64,000 bases of DNA from Hymenobacter sp. J193 (GTDB lineage: Bacteria; Bacteroidota; Bacteroidia; Cytophagales; Hymenobacteraceae). The translations under genes and the position numbers were made by a program. Below are positions 43,111 to 51,448 of this stretch, one piece after another (positions within the stretch are counted from its first letter, which is position 1; each line of letters starts with the position of its first letter). The notes under the pieces are model-generated. The model saw only the letters and a program-made list of their open reading frames with translations, was not told where the DNA came from and searched no databases. The stretch lies in contig NZ_JAJONE010000001.1 of NCBI RefSeq assembly GCF_024700075.1, positions 868,001 through 932,000 on the forward strand, given 5' to 3'.

Positions 43111-45300
43111 ATGCGGACGCCAGTTAGCTCACTCTCTCTAGTATTTGTCTGGTTATTCTTTTTTCCATTGCTAGGGCTGGCGCAGGAGCATTCGGCCGTT
43201 GTGCGCTCCGATGGTTCACTCTGGGCCTGGGGGCATAATGATGCTGGCCAAGTAGGTGACGGAACTCGCATTAACCGGCTAACGCCTGTTCGAATCGGCT
43301 CCGACAACCAGTGGCAGCAGGTAAGCTGCGGCGAGAGGCATACCGTTGCCATCCGAAAGGATGGTTCGCTCTGGGCCTGGGGCAGCAATAGTAATGGGCA
43401 GTTGGCCAATAGCATGGCCCGCCCCTTGCTGATCCCAACGCGCATTGGCACTTCTACTAACTGGAAGCAGGTAAGCGCAGGCGGTGAGTACACCGTGGCC
43501 ATTCAACAAGACGGTTCACTCTGGCTTTGGGGCGAGGGACCGATGAGCGACAGGCCCCTGCCCGCCCCTACTCGTGTTGGCACCAGTACCAACTGGCAGA
43601 GCATCAGCACCAGCGCCAGCCACATTGTAGGTATTCACAAGGATGGTACCCTCTGGGCCTGGGGTGGCAATTTTCATGGTGCCCTCGGCGACGGAACGCA
43701 GATCGGTCGGAAAATACCCAAACGAATTGGGGACGCCTCCGACTGGGTTTATGCCAACGTTGGCTGGATGTCAACCGTCGCGATTCGCCGGGACGGTAGC
43801 CTATGGGCCTGGGGCTTCATCAATAACCCAAAAGAACTTAACACGCCCCAGCGGATAGGGCAAGAAATTGGCTGGAAATGTGCGGCGCTAACGGCAGAAA
43901 ATAATATACGCTTAGTAGCCGTCCGGCAGAACGGAAGCCTCTGGCAGTACGAAAGAACTACAATTGAAAAACCTAAGCCGGTGATGGTTCAGGTTGAAGA
44001 AGAGACCAACTGGCAGTGGGTAACAGCCGGAAATACGCATGTACTTGGAACGCGCACCGATGGAACGTTCTGGGCCTGGGGTGACAACGAGTTCGGGCAA
44101 GTTGGGAGTCCGGCATTACGTACCAACTATCAGCCTCTTCCCGTGCCTTTGCACCCAGCTACTACTTGGGTGGCCATTGAGGCTGGCAGAGAATTTTCAT
44201 TGGGTCTTCAACAAGACGGTTCGCTCTGGGGTTGGGGAGGAAGTTCTGGCGGCTCGCTAGGATTTATGGCTTTTAAAGACATCTCGGTGCCTACCAGGAT
44301 AGCCGCCGGTTCTACCTGGAAAAATATTAGTGCCGGATTTGAGCATCTTAATGCGGGTATTCAGCAGGATGGTGCACTTTACACTTGGGGAACCCACTCC
44401 ATCTTTCATGAGCCGGCTACAACCAGCTTAGTAGATACAACCGACGCCGAGGGTGGTGCCCAGACCATTCTTGTGGCCACTGGCACAGCCATGCGCTATG
44501 ATAGGGATGATTTATTACCAAAACGCATAGGTAAGAGCTCCGAGTGGCAAAGTGTAAGTGCTGGAGCCGAACACTTAGCCGTTATCCGCCAAGATGGTAC
44601 GCTGTGGACGTGGGGTTCTAATGAACGGGGCCAACTAGGCACAGGAGCTGGTGCCAAAACGACTAATAGCCTGGTTCAGGTAGGTACCGCTTCTGATTGG
44701 AAACAGATCAGTGCCGGTTATGCTTACACAGCTGGCATCCGGCAGGATAGTAGCTTATGGGTATGGGGTTCCGTACCATCCAGCCGGGAGAATGACCCTT
44801 TCAATCTAATAAACCTGCCGACACCTATGGGTGGCAAAGCCAAATGGCAGTGGGTTGAAGCCGGCCATAGCACCCTTTATGCGCTCCGCGCCGATGGTAG
44901 TCTCTGGGCGTTGGGCGACAATCAGTTCGGCCAGTTGGGCGATGGTACCAGTGAAGGGAAATCAGCCCTAACCCGGATTGGCACCGCCACCGATTGGCAA
45001 AGTTTGGCACCCGGTTCTCGAGGCGTGACGGCCCTTCGTACAGATGGGTCGCTGTGGGCGTGGGGGCTGCAGGAAAACAGCTTATTAGGACCGGAAACCT
45101 ACGGCTTCCAGCAACAGCCCACTCGCATTGAGCAGCCAACTGGATGGCACACCCTGGCAGCCGGCAGCAACCACACACTAGCCATTCGGCGCGACGGAAC
45201 CCTGTGGGGATGGGGCGAAAACAAAAAGGCGCAACTAGGCACGCCCGATACGCGTCCGTTGCACTCGGAAACGCCGCTGCTCGTTCAGTTGCGTCAATAG
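43111..45300 (+). CDS. Secreted RCC1-repeat (double beta-propeller) protein
   Basis: A 729-residue protein with a signal peptide (ending LGLAQ) and 14 RCC1-type repeats of about 50 residues, each centred on a motif like DGSLWAWGxNxxGQLGDG. Fourteen repeats would form two seven-bladed propellers. The first repeat begins right after the signal peptide and the last ends a few residues before the C-terminus, leaving no T9SS sorting domain or anchor. Bacterial RCC1 proteins are mostly uncharacterised; surface binding or a role like that of secreted propellers is possible. It lies in the AT-richer island. Confidence 0.9.
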   Translation: MRTPVSSLSLVFVWLFFFPLLGLAQEHSAVVRSDGSLWAWGHNDAGQVGDGTRINRLTPVRIGSDNQWQQVSCGERHTVAIRKDGSLWAWGSNSNGQLANSMARPLLIPTRIGTSTNWKQVSAGGEYTVAIQQDGSLWLWGEGPMSDRPLPAPTRVGTSTNWQSISTSASHIVGIHKDGTLWAWGGNFHGALGDGTQIGRKIPKRIGDASDWVYANVGWMSTVAIRRDGSLWAWGFINNPKELNTPQRIGQEIGWKCAALTAENNIRLVAVRQNGSLWQYERTTIEKPKPVMVQVEEETNWQWVTAGNTHVLGTRTDGTFWAWGDNEFGQVGSPALRTNYQPLPVPLHPATTWVAIEAGREFSLGLQQDGSLWGWGGSSGGSLGFMAFKDISVPTRIAAGSTWKNISAGFEHLNAGIQQDGALYTWGTHSIFHEPATTSLVDTTDAEGGAQTILVATGTAMRYDRDDLLPKRIGKSSEWQSVSAGAEHLAVIRQDGTLWTWGSNERGQLGTGAGAKTTNSLVQVGTASDWKQISAGYAYTAGIRQDSSLWVWGSVPSSRENDPFNLINLPTPMGGKAKWQWVEAGHSTLYALRADGSLWALGDNQFGQLGDGTSEGKSALTRIGTATDWQSLAPGSRGVTALRTDGSLWAWGLQENSLLGPETYGFQQQPTRIEQPTGWHTLAAGSNHTLAIRRDGTLWGWGENKKAQLGTPDTRPLHSETPLLVQLRQ

Positions 45301-45303
45301 TTA

Positions 45304-45337
45304 TTGGGCAAGCATCTGGCCGAAAGCCGTACTTTTA
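45304..45337 (+). promoter_or_regulatory. Candidate promoter of the DUF2911 gene
   Basis: A TTG at 45304-45306 and a -7-like box TACTTTTA at 45330-45337, spaced by 23 bp, precede the ATG at 45368. Seven of eight -7 positions match TAnnTTTG. Confidence 0.3.
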
Positions 45338-45367
45338 CCCCGTATCAACCCCACTTCACCCGCTTCC

Positions 45368-46288
45368 ATGTACGCTATTTCCCGTAACACTTTGCTGGCC
45401 GGCACCGCTTTGGCCGGCGCGTTTCTGTTTTCAGCTTCGGCCGTGCAGGCTCAGCTGAGCACGCCCGCCGCTTCGCCCAAGAGCACCATCCAGCAGCGCG
45501 TGGGCCTCACCGACGTTACCATTACCTATTCCCGCCCCAGCCTGCGCGGACGCAAGGCATTTGGCGGGCTGGTGCCTTACGACAAGCGCTGGCGCACCGG
45601 GGCTAACGCCACCACCAGCATCAAGTTCTCGGACGACGTGACGGTGGAAGGCAAGAAAGTACCGGCCGGCGAGTACGGCATCTACACCATCCCCAAGAAA
45701 AACGAGTGGATTGTGGTACTTAACAAAAGCACCAAGCAGGGCGCCGATGTGGATGCCTTCAAGGACGATGAGGACGTGGCTCGCTTCACGGTGAAGTCGT
45801 ACATGCTGCCTAGCCTGATTGCCGAGAAAATCACGGCTCCCAAGCAAGGCAAAGTCGAAACCTTCACCATCAACTTCACCGACCTTACCCCCGCTACCGC
45901 CAACGTAGCCATGGAGTGGGAGCTGACGGGTGTTAAGTTCAAAATCTCCTCGGATGTAGAAACCAAGGTGATGGCGCAGATTGACGAGAAGGTGGTCAAG
46001 AATGCCTCACCCAACGCCAACGACCTGGCGGCTGCCGCGGCCTACTACTACGACAACGACAAGGACCTGAAGCAGGCTCTGGCCTGGATGCAGAAAGCCA
46101 ACGCCAACGAACCTAAGTTCTGGAACGTGCATACGGAGGCAAAAATCCGCCTGAAAATGAAAGACTATAAAGGCGCCGTAACGGCCGCCGAGCAGTCGAA
46201 AAAGCTGGCCCTCGACGCCAAAAACAACGACTACGCCGTGATGAACGACCAGCTCATGGTACAAGCCAAGAAAGACGGTAAGCTGTAA
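45368..46288 (+). CDS. DUF2911 domain-containing periplasmic protein
   Basis: A 306-residue protein with a signal peptide ending VQAQ. The DUF2911 domain (~35-180) is clear: VGLTDVTITYSRPSLRGRKAFGGLVPYDKRWRTGANATT, VPAGEYGIYTIP and the W in NEWIVVLNK. The C-terminal ~90 residues are helical and TPR-like (AAYYYDNDKDLKQALAWMQKA). The family is widespread in Bacteroidota and its role is unknown. A 17-bp perfect terminator stem follows. Confidence 0.9.
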   Translation: MYAISRNTLLAGTALAGAFLFSASAVQAQLSTPAASPKSTIQQRVGLTDVTITYSRPSLRGRKAFGGLVPYDKRWRTGANATTSIKFSDDVTVEGKKVPAGEYGIYTIPKKNEWIVVLNKSTKQGADVDAFKDDEDVARFTVKSYMLPSLIAEKITAPKQGKVETFTINFTDLTPATANVAMEWELTGVKFKISSDVETKVMAQIDEKVVKNASPNANDLAAAAAYYYDNDKDLKQALAWMQKANANEPKFWNVHTEAKIRLKMKDYKGAVTAAEQSKKLALDAKNNDYAVMNDQLMVQAKKDGKL

Positions 46289-46308
46289 GCCAGTCGCCCC
46301 TACCCGGC

Positions 46309-46347
46309 AAAAAAGCCCGCTTCCTAAAAAAGGAAGCGGGCTTTTTT
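46309..46347. terminator. Strong intrinsic terminator
   Basis: A perfect 17-bp stem (46309-46325 with 46331-46347) including A6 and T6 flanks, between the convergent DUF2911 and symporter genes. It can act in both directions. Confidence 0.92.
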
Positions 46348-46420
46348 TATGCCTGAAAACGCTCGAAAGCGGTAGCGGCTACGAAGGCGCGAGCCGCAGT
46401 ATCCGCGCAGGCCGGGCGCC

Positions 46421-46466
46421 TAGCCCCCCTCTCAACGGGAGAGGGGGCCGGGGGGTGAGGCCCGCT
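46421..46466. repeat. GC-rich palindromic repeat overlapping the symporter stop codon
   Basis: A hairpin pairs CCCCCTCTC (46425-46433) with GAGAGGGGG (46439-46447), followed by GCCGGGGGGTGAGG. I recognise this as a dispersed intergenic repeat type seen in many GC-rich genomes. It supplies the last codons and the stop (46432-46434) of the symporter gene. Confidence 0.6.
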
Positions 46467-48144
46467 GCCCCAGCTCCGCCAGTCCCATCACCAGAAAGCA
46501 GCCCAGCACGTTGTACCAAAGGTAGGCAATGTCGGTTAGCCAGAAGGCCAGCAGCGTGGCCACCTGCGTCACCACGGCCGCCCAGAACACAGCCCGGCCG
46601 TGCACGTGCTTCTGAAAAAAGGCCACCGCGAAAATGCCCAGGATAGTGCCGTAGAACAAAGACCCCAGAATGTTGACGGCCTGAATCAGGTTTTCCATGC
46701 GGGCCGCGAACAGGGCAAACCCGATGCCCAGCAGCCCCCAGCCCACCGTGGCCCCGCGCGACACGCGCACCAGGTGCTTATCGGTGCAGAGGGCCGGGGG
46801 GCGGCGCGTGAACGGGCGGTACAAATCGATGACGGTAGTGGAGCCGAGGGAGTTGAGGCCGCTGCTGGCGCTGCCCAGGGCGGCGCTCAGCACCACCGCC
46901 AGCAGCAGCCCCACCACGCCCTGGGGCAGGTAGCGCAGCACGAAGCTTAGAAACACGTAGTCGGTGTCTTTCGCGTCGGCAGTGGGGGCGGTGCGCTGGA
47001 CCAGAGCTTTCCAGTCGGAGCGGAGGCCGGCAGCGGCGGCCTGGGTGGTTTGCAGGCGCTGCTCGGCCCAGGCCTGGGTAGGCACATCCTGGGCGCGGCG
47101 GGCGGCGACCAGGGCCGTAGCGGCTGCCTGCTGGGCCTGCTGTACCAGGGCGTATTCCTTTTCCAGCCGCGCCATTTCGGGGGCTGCCGCGGAGCTCAGG
47201 CGCACCTGCTCGTACACCGGCCGGTTGAAGGACAGCGGCGCCGGCTGAAACAGGTAGAACACGAACAGCAGCACCCCCACCAGCAGAATCCCGAACTGCA
47301 TGGGCACCTTCACCAGCCCGTTCAGCAGCAAGCCTAGCCGGCTTTGCGTAATGCTCTGCCCCGACAGATACCGCTGCACCTGGCTTTGGTCGGTGCCGAA
47401 GTAAGACAGGGCCAGAAACAGGCCGCCCGTCATGCCGGTCCAGAAGTTGTAGCGGTTTTCCCAGTCGAAGTTAAAATCGACGAGGTTGAGCTTGCCCATG
47501 CGGCCGGCCACGTGCAGGGCATCCGTGAAGCCCACACCGGCTGGCAGGTAGTGCACCAGCAGATAGCCCGCCACCACCATGCCGGTGAAGATAACCGCCA
47601 TCTGCCCCTGCTGCGTGACCGTGACGGCGCGGGTGCCCCCGCTCACGGTGTAGGTAATCATGACCGCGCCCAGCAGGCAGACCGTGAGCGTGGTATCCCA
47701 GCCCAATATGGCCGACAGCACCAGCGCCGGGGCGTATAAGCTCAGGCCGTTGCTGAAGCCCCGCTGCACCAAAAACAGACTTGCCGCCAGCGTGCGGGTG
47801 CGCCTATCGAAGCGGGTTTGCAGAAACTCGTAGGCCGTATACACGCCCAGCCGGCTGTAGATAGGCACGGCCACCACCGCAATGAGCACCATGGCCAGGG
47901 GCAGCCCGAAGTAGAACTGGATAAAGCGCATCCCGTCGGCGTAGGCCTGGCCGGGCAAGCTCAGAAACGTGACGGCCGAAGCCTGGGTGGCCATAATGCT
48001 CAGCCCCACGCCCCACCACCGCGCCTGCCGCCCGCCCAGCAGGTAGCCATCCAGGGAGTTGCCCGCCCGCCGGGTGCGCCAGGTGCCGTAGCCCACAATA
48101 AACAGCAGCGTGCCACCCAGCACTAGCCAGTCGAGGAAACTCAT
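46432..48144 (-). CDS. Sodium:solute symporter with a cytosolic coiled-coil insert
   Basis: A 570-residue SSS-family transporter: MSFLDWLVLGGTLLFIVGYG first span, SIMATQASAVTFLSLPGQAYADG, YTVSGGTRAVTVTQQGQM, SYFGTDQSQVQRYLSGQS, and SAALGSASSGLNSLGSTTVIDLY around the Na+ site. Between the spans, about residues 340-425 form an Ala/Gln/Arg-rich helical insert (likely coiled coil) not found in the compact symporter at 36876. The C-terminal tail (ASPPGPLSR) comes from a dispersed repeat. The ATG at 48144 overlaps by 4 bp (ATGA) with the stop of a 45-codon membrane-peptide gene upstream. Confidence 0.9.
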   Translation of the reverse strand: MSFLDWLVLGGTLLFIVGYGTWRTRRAGNSLDGYLLGGRQARWWGVGLSIMATQASAVTFLSLPGQAYADGMRFIQFYFGLPLAMVLIAVVAVPIYSRLGVYTAYEFLQTRFDRRTRTLAASLFLVQRGFSNGLSLYAPALVLSAILGWDTTLTVCLLGAVMITYTVSGGTRAVTVTQQGQMAVIFTGMVVAGYLLVHYLPAGVGFTDALHVAGRMGKLNLVDFNFDWENRYNFWTGMTGGLFLALSYFGTDQSQVQRYLSGQSITQSRLGLLLNGLVKVPMQFGILLVGVLLFVFYLFQPAPLSFNRPVYEQVRLSSAAAPEMARLEKEYALVQQAQQAAATALVAARRAQDVPTQAWAEQRLQTTQAAAAGLRSDWKALVQRTAPTADAKDTDYVFLSFVLRYLPQGVVGLLLAVVLSAALGSASSGLNSLGSTTVIDLYRPFTRRPPALCTDKHLVRVSRGATVGWGLLGIGFALFAARMENLIQAVNILGSLFYGTILGIFAVAFFQKHVHGRAVFWAAVVTQVATLLAFWLTDIAYLWYNVLGCFLVMGLAELGQRASPPGPLSR

Positions 48145-48278
48145 GGGGCGAAGCTGCGAGTGAGGTACGTGAAGAAGGCCACTTCCACCGCCAGCGCCCC
48201 CAGCACCAGCCAGTACCAGGCCCGCCACGAAGGCAGCAAAGGCGGTTTGTCGGAAGGGGGCGGTGGGTTGATGGGCAT
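48141..48278 (-). CDS. 45-residue single-span membrane peptide coupled to the symporter
   Basis: A short frame beginning MPINPPPPSDKPPLL, with a Pro-rich cytosolic N-terminus and one membrane span (WYWLVLGALAVEVAFFTYL), ending TRSFAP. Its TGA overlaps the ATG of the symporter gene (ATGA), the classical sign of translational coupling. A start ATG, hydrophobic span and this overlap together support a real gene that automatic callers would miss by length. By analogy with small accessory subunits of other SSS transporters, it may assist assembly or activity; no homology is claimed. Confidence 0.65.
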   Translation of the reverse strand: MPINPPPPSDKPPLLPSWRAWYWLVLGALAVEVAFFTYLTRSFAP

Positions 48279-48297
48279 TTCTGTGGGTTTGTTTAAG

Positions 48298-48444
48298 CTG
48301 TCATCCTGAGCGGCGCGAAGGACCTTCCTCTGATAAACGACCAGGCCAAGGCAACGCCTCTGTTTTTGGGAGCCAACTTCAGGGCATTGAATGACGGGCA
48401 GTGGTAGAAATGAGGAAGGTCCTTCGCGCTGCTCAGGATGACAG
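48298..48444. repeat. MITE-like element with 33-bp terminal inverted repeats
   Basis: Arms 48298-48330 and 48412-48444 match at 32 of 33 positions (CTGTCATCCTGAGC ... GGACCTTCCTC and its complement), around an 81-bp core. The TCATCCTGAGC...GAAGGACCTT sequence is a dispersed repeat I recognise from Hymenobacter-like genomes. There is no open frame inside. It sits between the micropeptide gene and the PIG-L gene. Confidence 0.8.
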
Positions 48445-48459
48445 AGAAGGAAATATGGT

Positions 48460-51069
48460 CTACTTCTTCCCTAACGACACCATATTTGTGAGAAGGCGGT
48501 ACGCGCCGGGCACGCCGGCGGGCAGCTCCCGGAAAAAGCTCAGGCCGGTGTAGATGTAGTGGCCCTTGCCGTAATCGGCGACGAGGATGGCGCTTTCCTT
48601 GGCCGGCTCGCCGGGGTCGTGGCTGCTGATGACGGTCTGGTATTTGGGGTCCCACTTGCTGGGGTAGTAGAGGCCCTGCTCCTGCACCCAGCCTTCAAAG
48701 TCTTGAGCCGTAATCTGGTTGGGCGCGTTCAGCAACGGCTGCTTGGGGTTCAGCAGCGTCACGGGCGCGTTTTCCACCGTCACCCGGTCGTTGGAGAGCG
48801 TGAGCGGGTACGGGCCGATTTCGGGCAGCACCGTGCCGCGGCTCACCACGTACTGCACCACCAGGTTGCCGCCCTGCTCCACGTAGCGCAGCAGCGTGGG
48901 CTGCAAAGAGCGAAGGCGGTCCACGGTGTTGTAGGCGCGCACGCCCAGCACCACGGCATCGAAGCGGCGCAGGCGGTCCTCCGTCACGTCCTCGGGCTTG
49001 AGCAGGGTGACGGTGTAGCCCACCTGGCGCAGGGCGTCGGGCACCTCGTCGCCGGCGCCCATGAGGTAGCCGATTTCCTGGCCCTTGCGCTTGAGGTTGA
49101 GCTTCACGAGCGGAGCCACGGCCTCGGGAAACAGCGTTTGGGTGGGAATGTGGTTGTACTGAATGGTCTGGATGCCGCGGGTGTACGGCTGGCCATCCAC
49201 GGTAGCCACGGCCCGCAACTCGGCTTTGCCCTCGGCCGCGCCCGCGCCGGGCTGCACCTGGAAGTACACCGTCTGGTCGGCGTCTTTGGCGGCCAGGTCG
49301 AAGGAGATGCTGGCGGGCTCGGCCTTCCAGCCGGCGGGCAGGGTGAGGGCTACGCTGCCCTTCACGCCCGCTTTGCCGGCGCGCAAGGTCACGGGCACCG
49401 TTTTGGGCTGGGTATCGGCAAACACGTAGGCCCGCCCGCCGATGTTCACGGCCACCGGCGGCACCACCGTCAGCGGGCGGTACTTCTCCCCTTCTACTGG
49501 GTCGGTGCTTTTGTATTGGACGGGGGTATCATAACGCACAAAATCTACTCCACCTATTTTACCCTTGAAGTGTATATAAGCTACTGGTGGCGTCTGCGCT
49601 TCAGTGCGTAGCTCTCGGTCACTTACTGCATACATTCCGGCAGTTGAATGTTCTTTCAACCAATGTAATACTGAAGGATTTGAATTCGGCGACAATGGCA
49701 AATCAATTATATATTTATTTGGTGTAGTCGGAGTTGGATTTTTAATTAAGTCAATTGCATATTGATTTGACATAGTCGAATTTGAATTCTTAATCTCAAC
49801 TCTTGATGACCACATTTCTTCAATAACCAAGGGCAATGTTGAGCGGTTTACCAGTTCAACAGTCACTTTTAATTTCTGCCCCGGAACTGCAGTTTCTTCG
49901 GCTGCTGTCGCCTCAAAATACAGCCCAGCACATACAGTTATCAGTTGTTCTACGTCCGCCTCCTTCTGGCCTAATATTTCAAGCAACCCTGGCGTAATTG
50001 GTCCATTGCGCTCTGCTTTAGCCAATTCATCAGTGCGTTTCTTTTTAGGACGTATTTGAATAATTTGCTCCCGCACCTTCAGCAGCCCCGCCACACTCGC
50101 ACTCGGGTTGCTAGGGTCGTACTTGCGAATCACTTCATCAATCAGCTTACCCACAACTGCGCCGCCGGGCACCCGGTTCCAGGTCATGTCCACGCCCTCG
50201 AACAGGTCGGTTTTGGCGGGCTCCCCTTTCAGCAGCTGGAAATACTCCAGTGCCTCGCCCCGCGTGGCAGCCGAGCCAAAGCCCTGGCTTTTGTGCTGGG
50301 AGCGGCTGCGGGCCGCAATTTCGCCGTAGCTCTGGCCCAGCAGCGGGTTGTAACCGCCCGCATCGAGCTTGAGGTAGCCATCCATGTTCTCGCCGGGCTT
50401 CACGAAAAAGGAACCCGTGTTCCAGACCAGGCGCCTGGCCTGCCAGGGCTGCACAAACTTCAGCTGCTCGGGGAAGCGCTTGGGGTCGGCGGCGGCCGAA
50501 AACGCCTCAATAGCCAGCAGCGCCGAGGCGGTGTGGTGGCCGTGCCCGGCGCGGGCGTCGGGCGGAAAGCGGGTAATCAGCACGTCGGGGCGGCGCTGGC
50601 GGATGACCCACACCATGTCGGCCAAAACCTGCTCCTTATCCCAGATGGTAAAGGTTTCCTCCGGGGTTTTGGAGAAGCCGAAGTCGTTGGCGCGGGTGAA
50701 AAACTGCCGGCCCCCATCAATGCGGCGGGCCGCCAGCAGCTCCTGGGTGCGGATGACGCCCAGCTGCTCGCGCAGCTCCGGGCCGATGAGGTTCTGGCCC
50801 CCGTCGCCGCGGGTGCAGCTCAGGTAGCCGGTTTCCACCAGGCGGCCGTTGGCGAGGTAGGCAATCAGGCGGGTGTTTTCGTCGTCGGGGTGGGCGGCCA
50901 GGTACAGGGCCGAGCCCAGCACGTTCAGCTTCTTCAGCCCCAGCAGTATCTCACTGGACGACCAGGTTTTGGGCGCCTGGGCGTGGGCTGCGCCAATTAA
51001 GCAGGAATAAGTAAGAAGTAAGAACGTCGCCAGAGCGGCGCGGCGGAAGTGAGGAAAGCGCATGCGCAT
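48460..51069 (-). CDS. PIG-L family deacetylase with C-terminal amidotransferase-like domain
   Basis: A ~869-residue secreted protein with a signal peptide ending AHAQ. The N-terminal PIG-L domain (~45-290) has the zinc motif AAHPDDE (His60, Asp62, Asp63) and the third ligand region GHGHHTAS. A beta-sandwich region (~390-600) follows; the C-terminal ~230 residues look like a class I amidotransferase-like/ThuA-type fold (VPDALRQVGYTVTLLKPEDV ... DAVVLGVRAYN). PIG-L enzymes remove N-acetyl groups from GlcNAc-type sugars. About residues 337-523 (49500-50060) are encoded by clearly AT-richer, Asn-rich sequence, as if replaced by recombination. The ATG at 51069 or 51063 is the likely start. Confidence 0.9.
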   Translation of the reverse strand: MRMRFPHFRRAALATFLLLTYSCLIGAAHAQAPKTWSSSEILLGLKKLNVLGSALYLAAHPDDENTRLIAYLANGRLVETGYLSCTRGDGGQNLIGPELREQLGVIRTQELLAARRIDGGRQFFTRANDFGFSKTPEETFTIWDKEQVLADMVWVIRQRRPDVLITRFPPDARAGHGHHTASALLAIEAFSAAADPKRFPEQLKFVQPWQARRLVWNTGSFFVKPGENMDGYLKLDAGGYNPLLGQSYGEIAARSRSQHKSQGFGSAATRGEALEYFQLLKGEPAKTDLFEGVDMTWNRVPGGAVVGKLIDEVIRKYDPSNPSASVAGLLKVREQIIQIRPKKKRTDELAKAERNGPITPGLLEILGQKEADVEQLITVCAGLYFEATAAEETAVPGQKLKVTVELVNRSTLPLVIEEMWSSRVEIKNSNSTMSNQYAIDLIKNPTPTTPNKYIIDLPLSPNSNPSVLHWLKEHSTAGMYAVSDRELRTEAQTPPVAYIHFKGKIGGVDFVRYDTPVQYKSTDPVEGEKYRPLTVVPPVAVNIGGRAYVFADTQPKTVPVTLRAGKAGVKGSVALTLPAGWKAEPASISFDLAAKDADQTVYFQVQPGAGAAEGKAELRAVATVDGQPYTRGIQTIQYNHIPTQTLFPEAVAPLVKLNLKRKGQEIGYLMGAGDEVPDALRQVGYTVTLLKPEDVTEDRLRRFDAVVLGVRAYNTVDRLRSLQPTLLRYVEQGGNLVVQYVVSRGTVLPEIGPYPLTLSNDRVTVENAPVTLLNPKQPLLNAPNQITAQDFEGWVQEQGLYYPSKWDPKYQTVISSHDPGEPAKESAILVADYGKGHYIYTGLSFFRELPAGVPGAYRLLTNMVSLGKK

Positions 51070-51448
51070 ACGAAAGCAGAGAAGAACGCGGGGCGTAAAG
51101 GTATTGGGTTTCACCTTCGGCCGTATAGAACCCGCCCGGCCCGCCGAGGTTGCGCCGGAAGCCGCGCCATCAGGCCGTCATGCTGAGCGAAGTCGAAGCA
51201 TCTCTACCGCTTTGACTGAGCGGAGCCCGCCCGATGTAGCGGCGTACAGGTGCGCTATACCCGCAACATCTGCTCCCAGATTGGGCGCTGACGTTGGTGC
51301 TCTGGGGTGAGGCCCGGAACCACTTGGCCGCTTAACTGGGTTTCTACCCGCAGCCGGCAACCCAGGCGGCCAGTCCGCGTCGGTAGCTTCCCGTATCTTC
51401 CCGGCCCCAAAGTTGCCAGGGGGCCGGTAGTCTACTTGATTTTCTCGC
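51070..51448. other. Intergenic region with a solitary repeat arm
   Basis: The 379 bp between the divergent PIG-L and subtilase genes hold no gene. At 51176-51205 there is one arm of a dispersed repeat (GTCATGCTGAGCGAAGTCGA then AGCATCTC), related in style to the MITE-like element at 48298 but without its partner arm. Confidence 0.6.
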
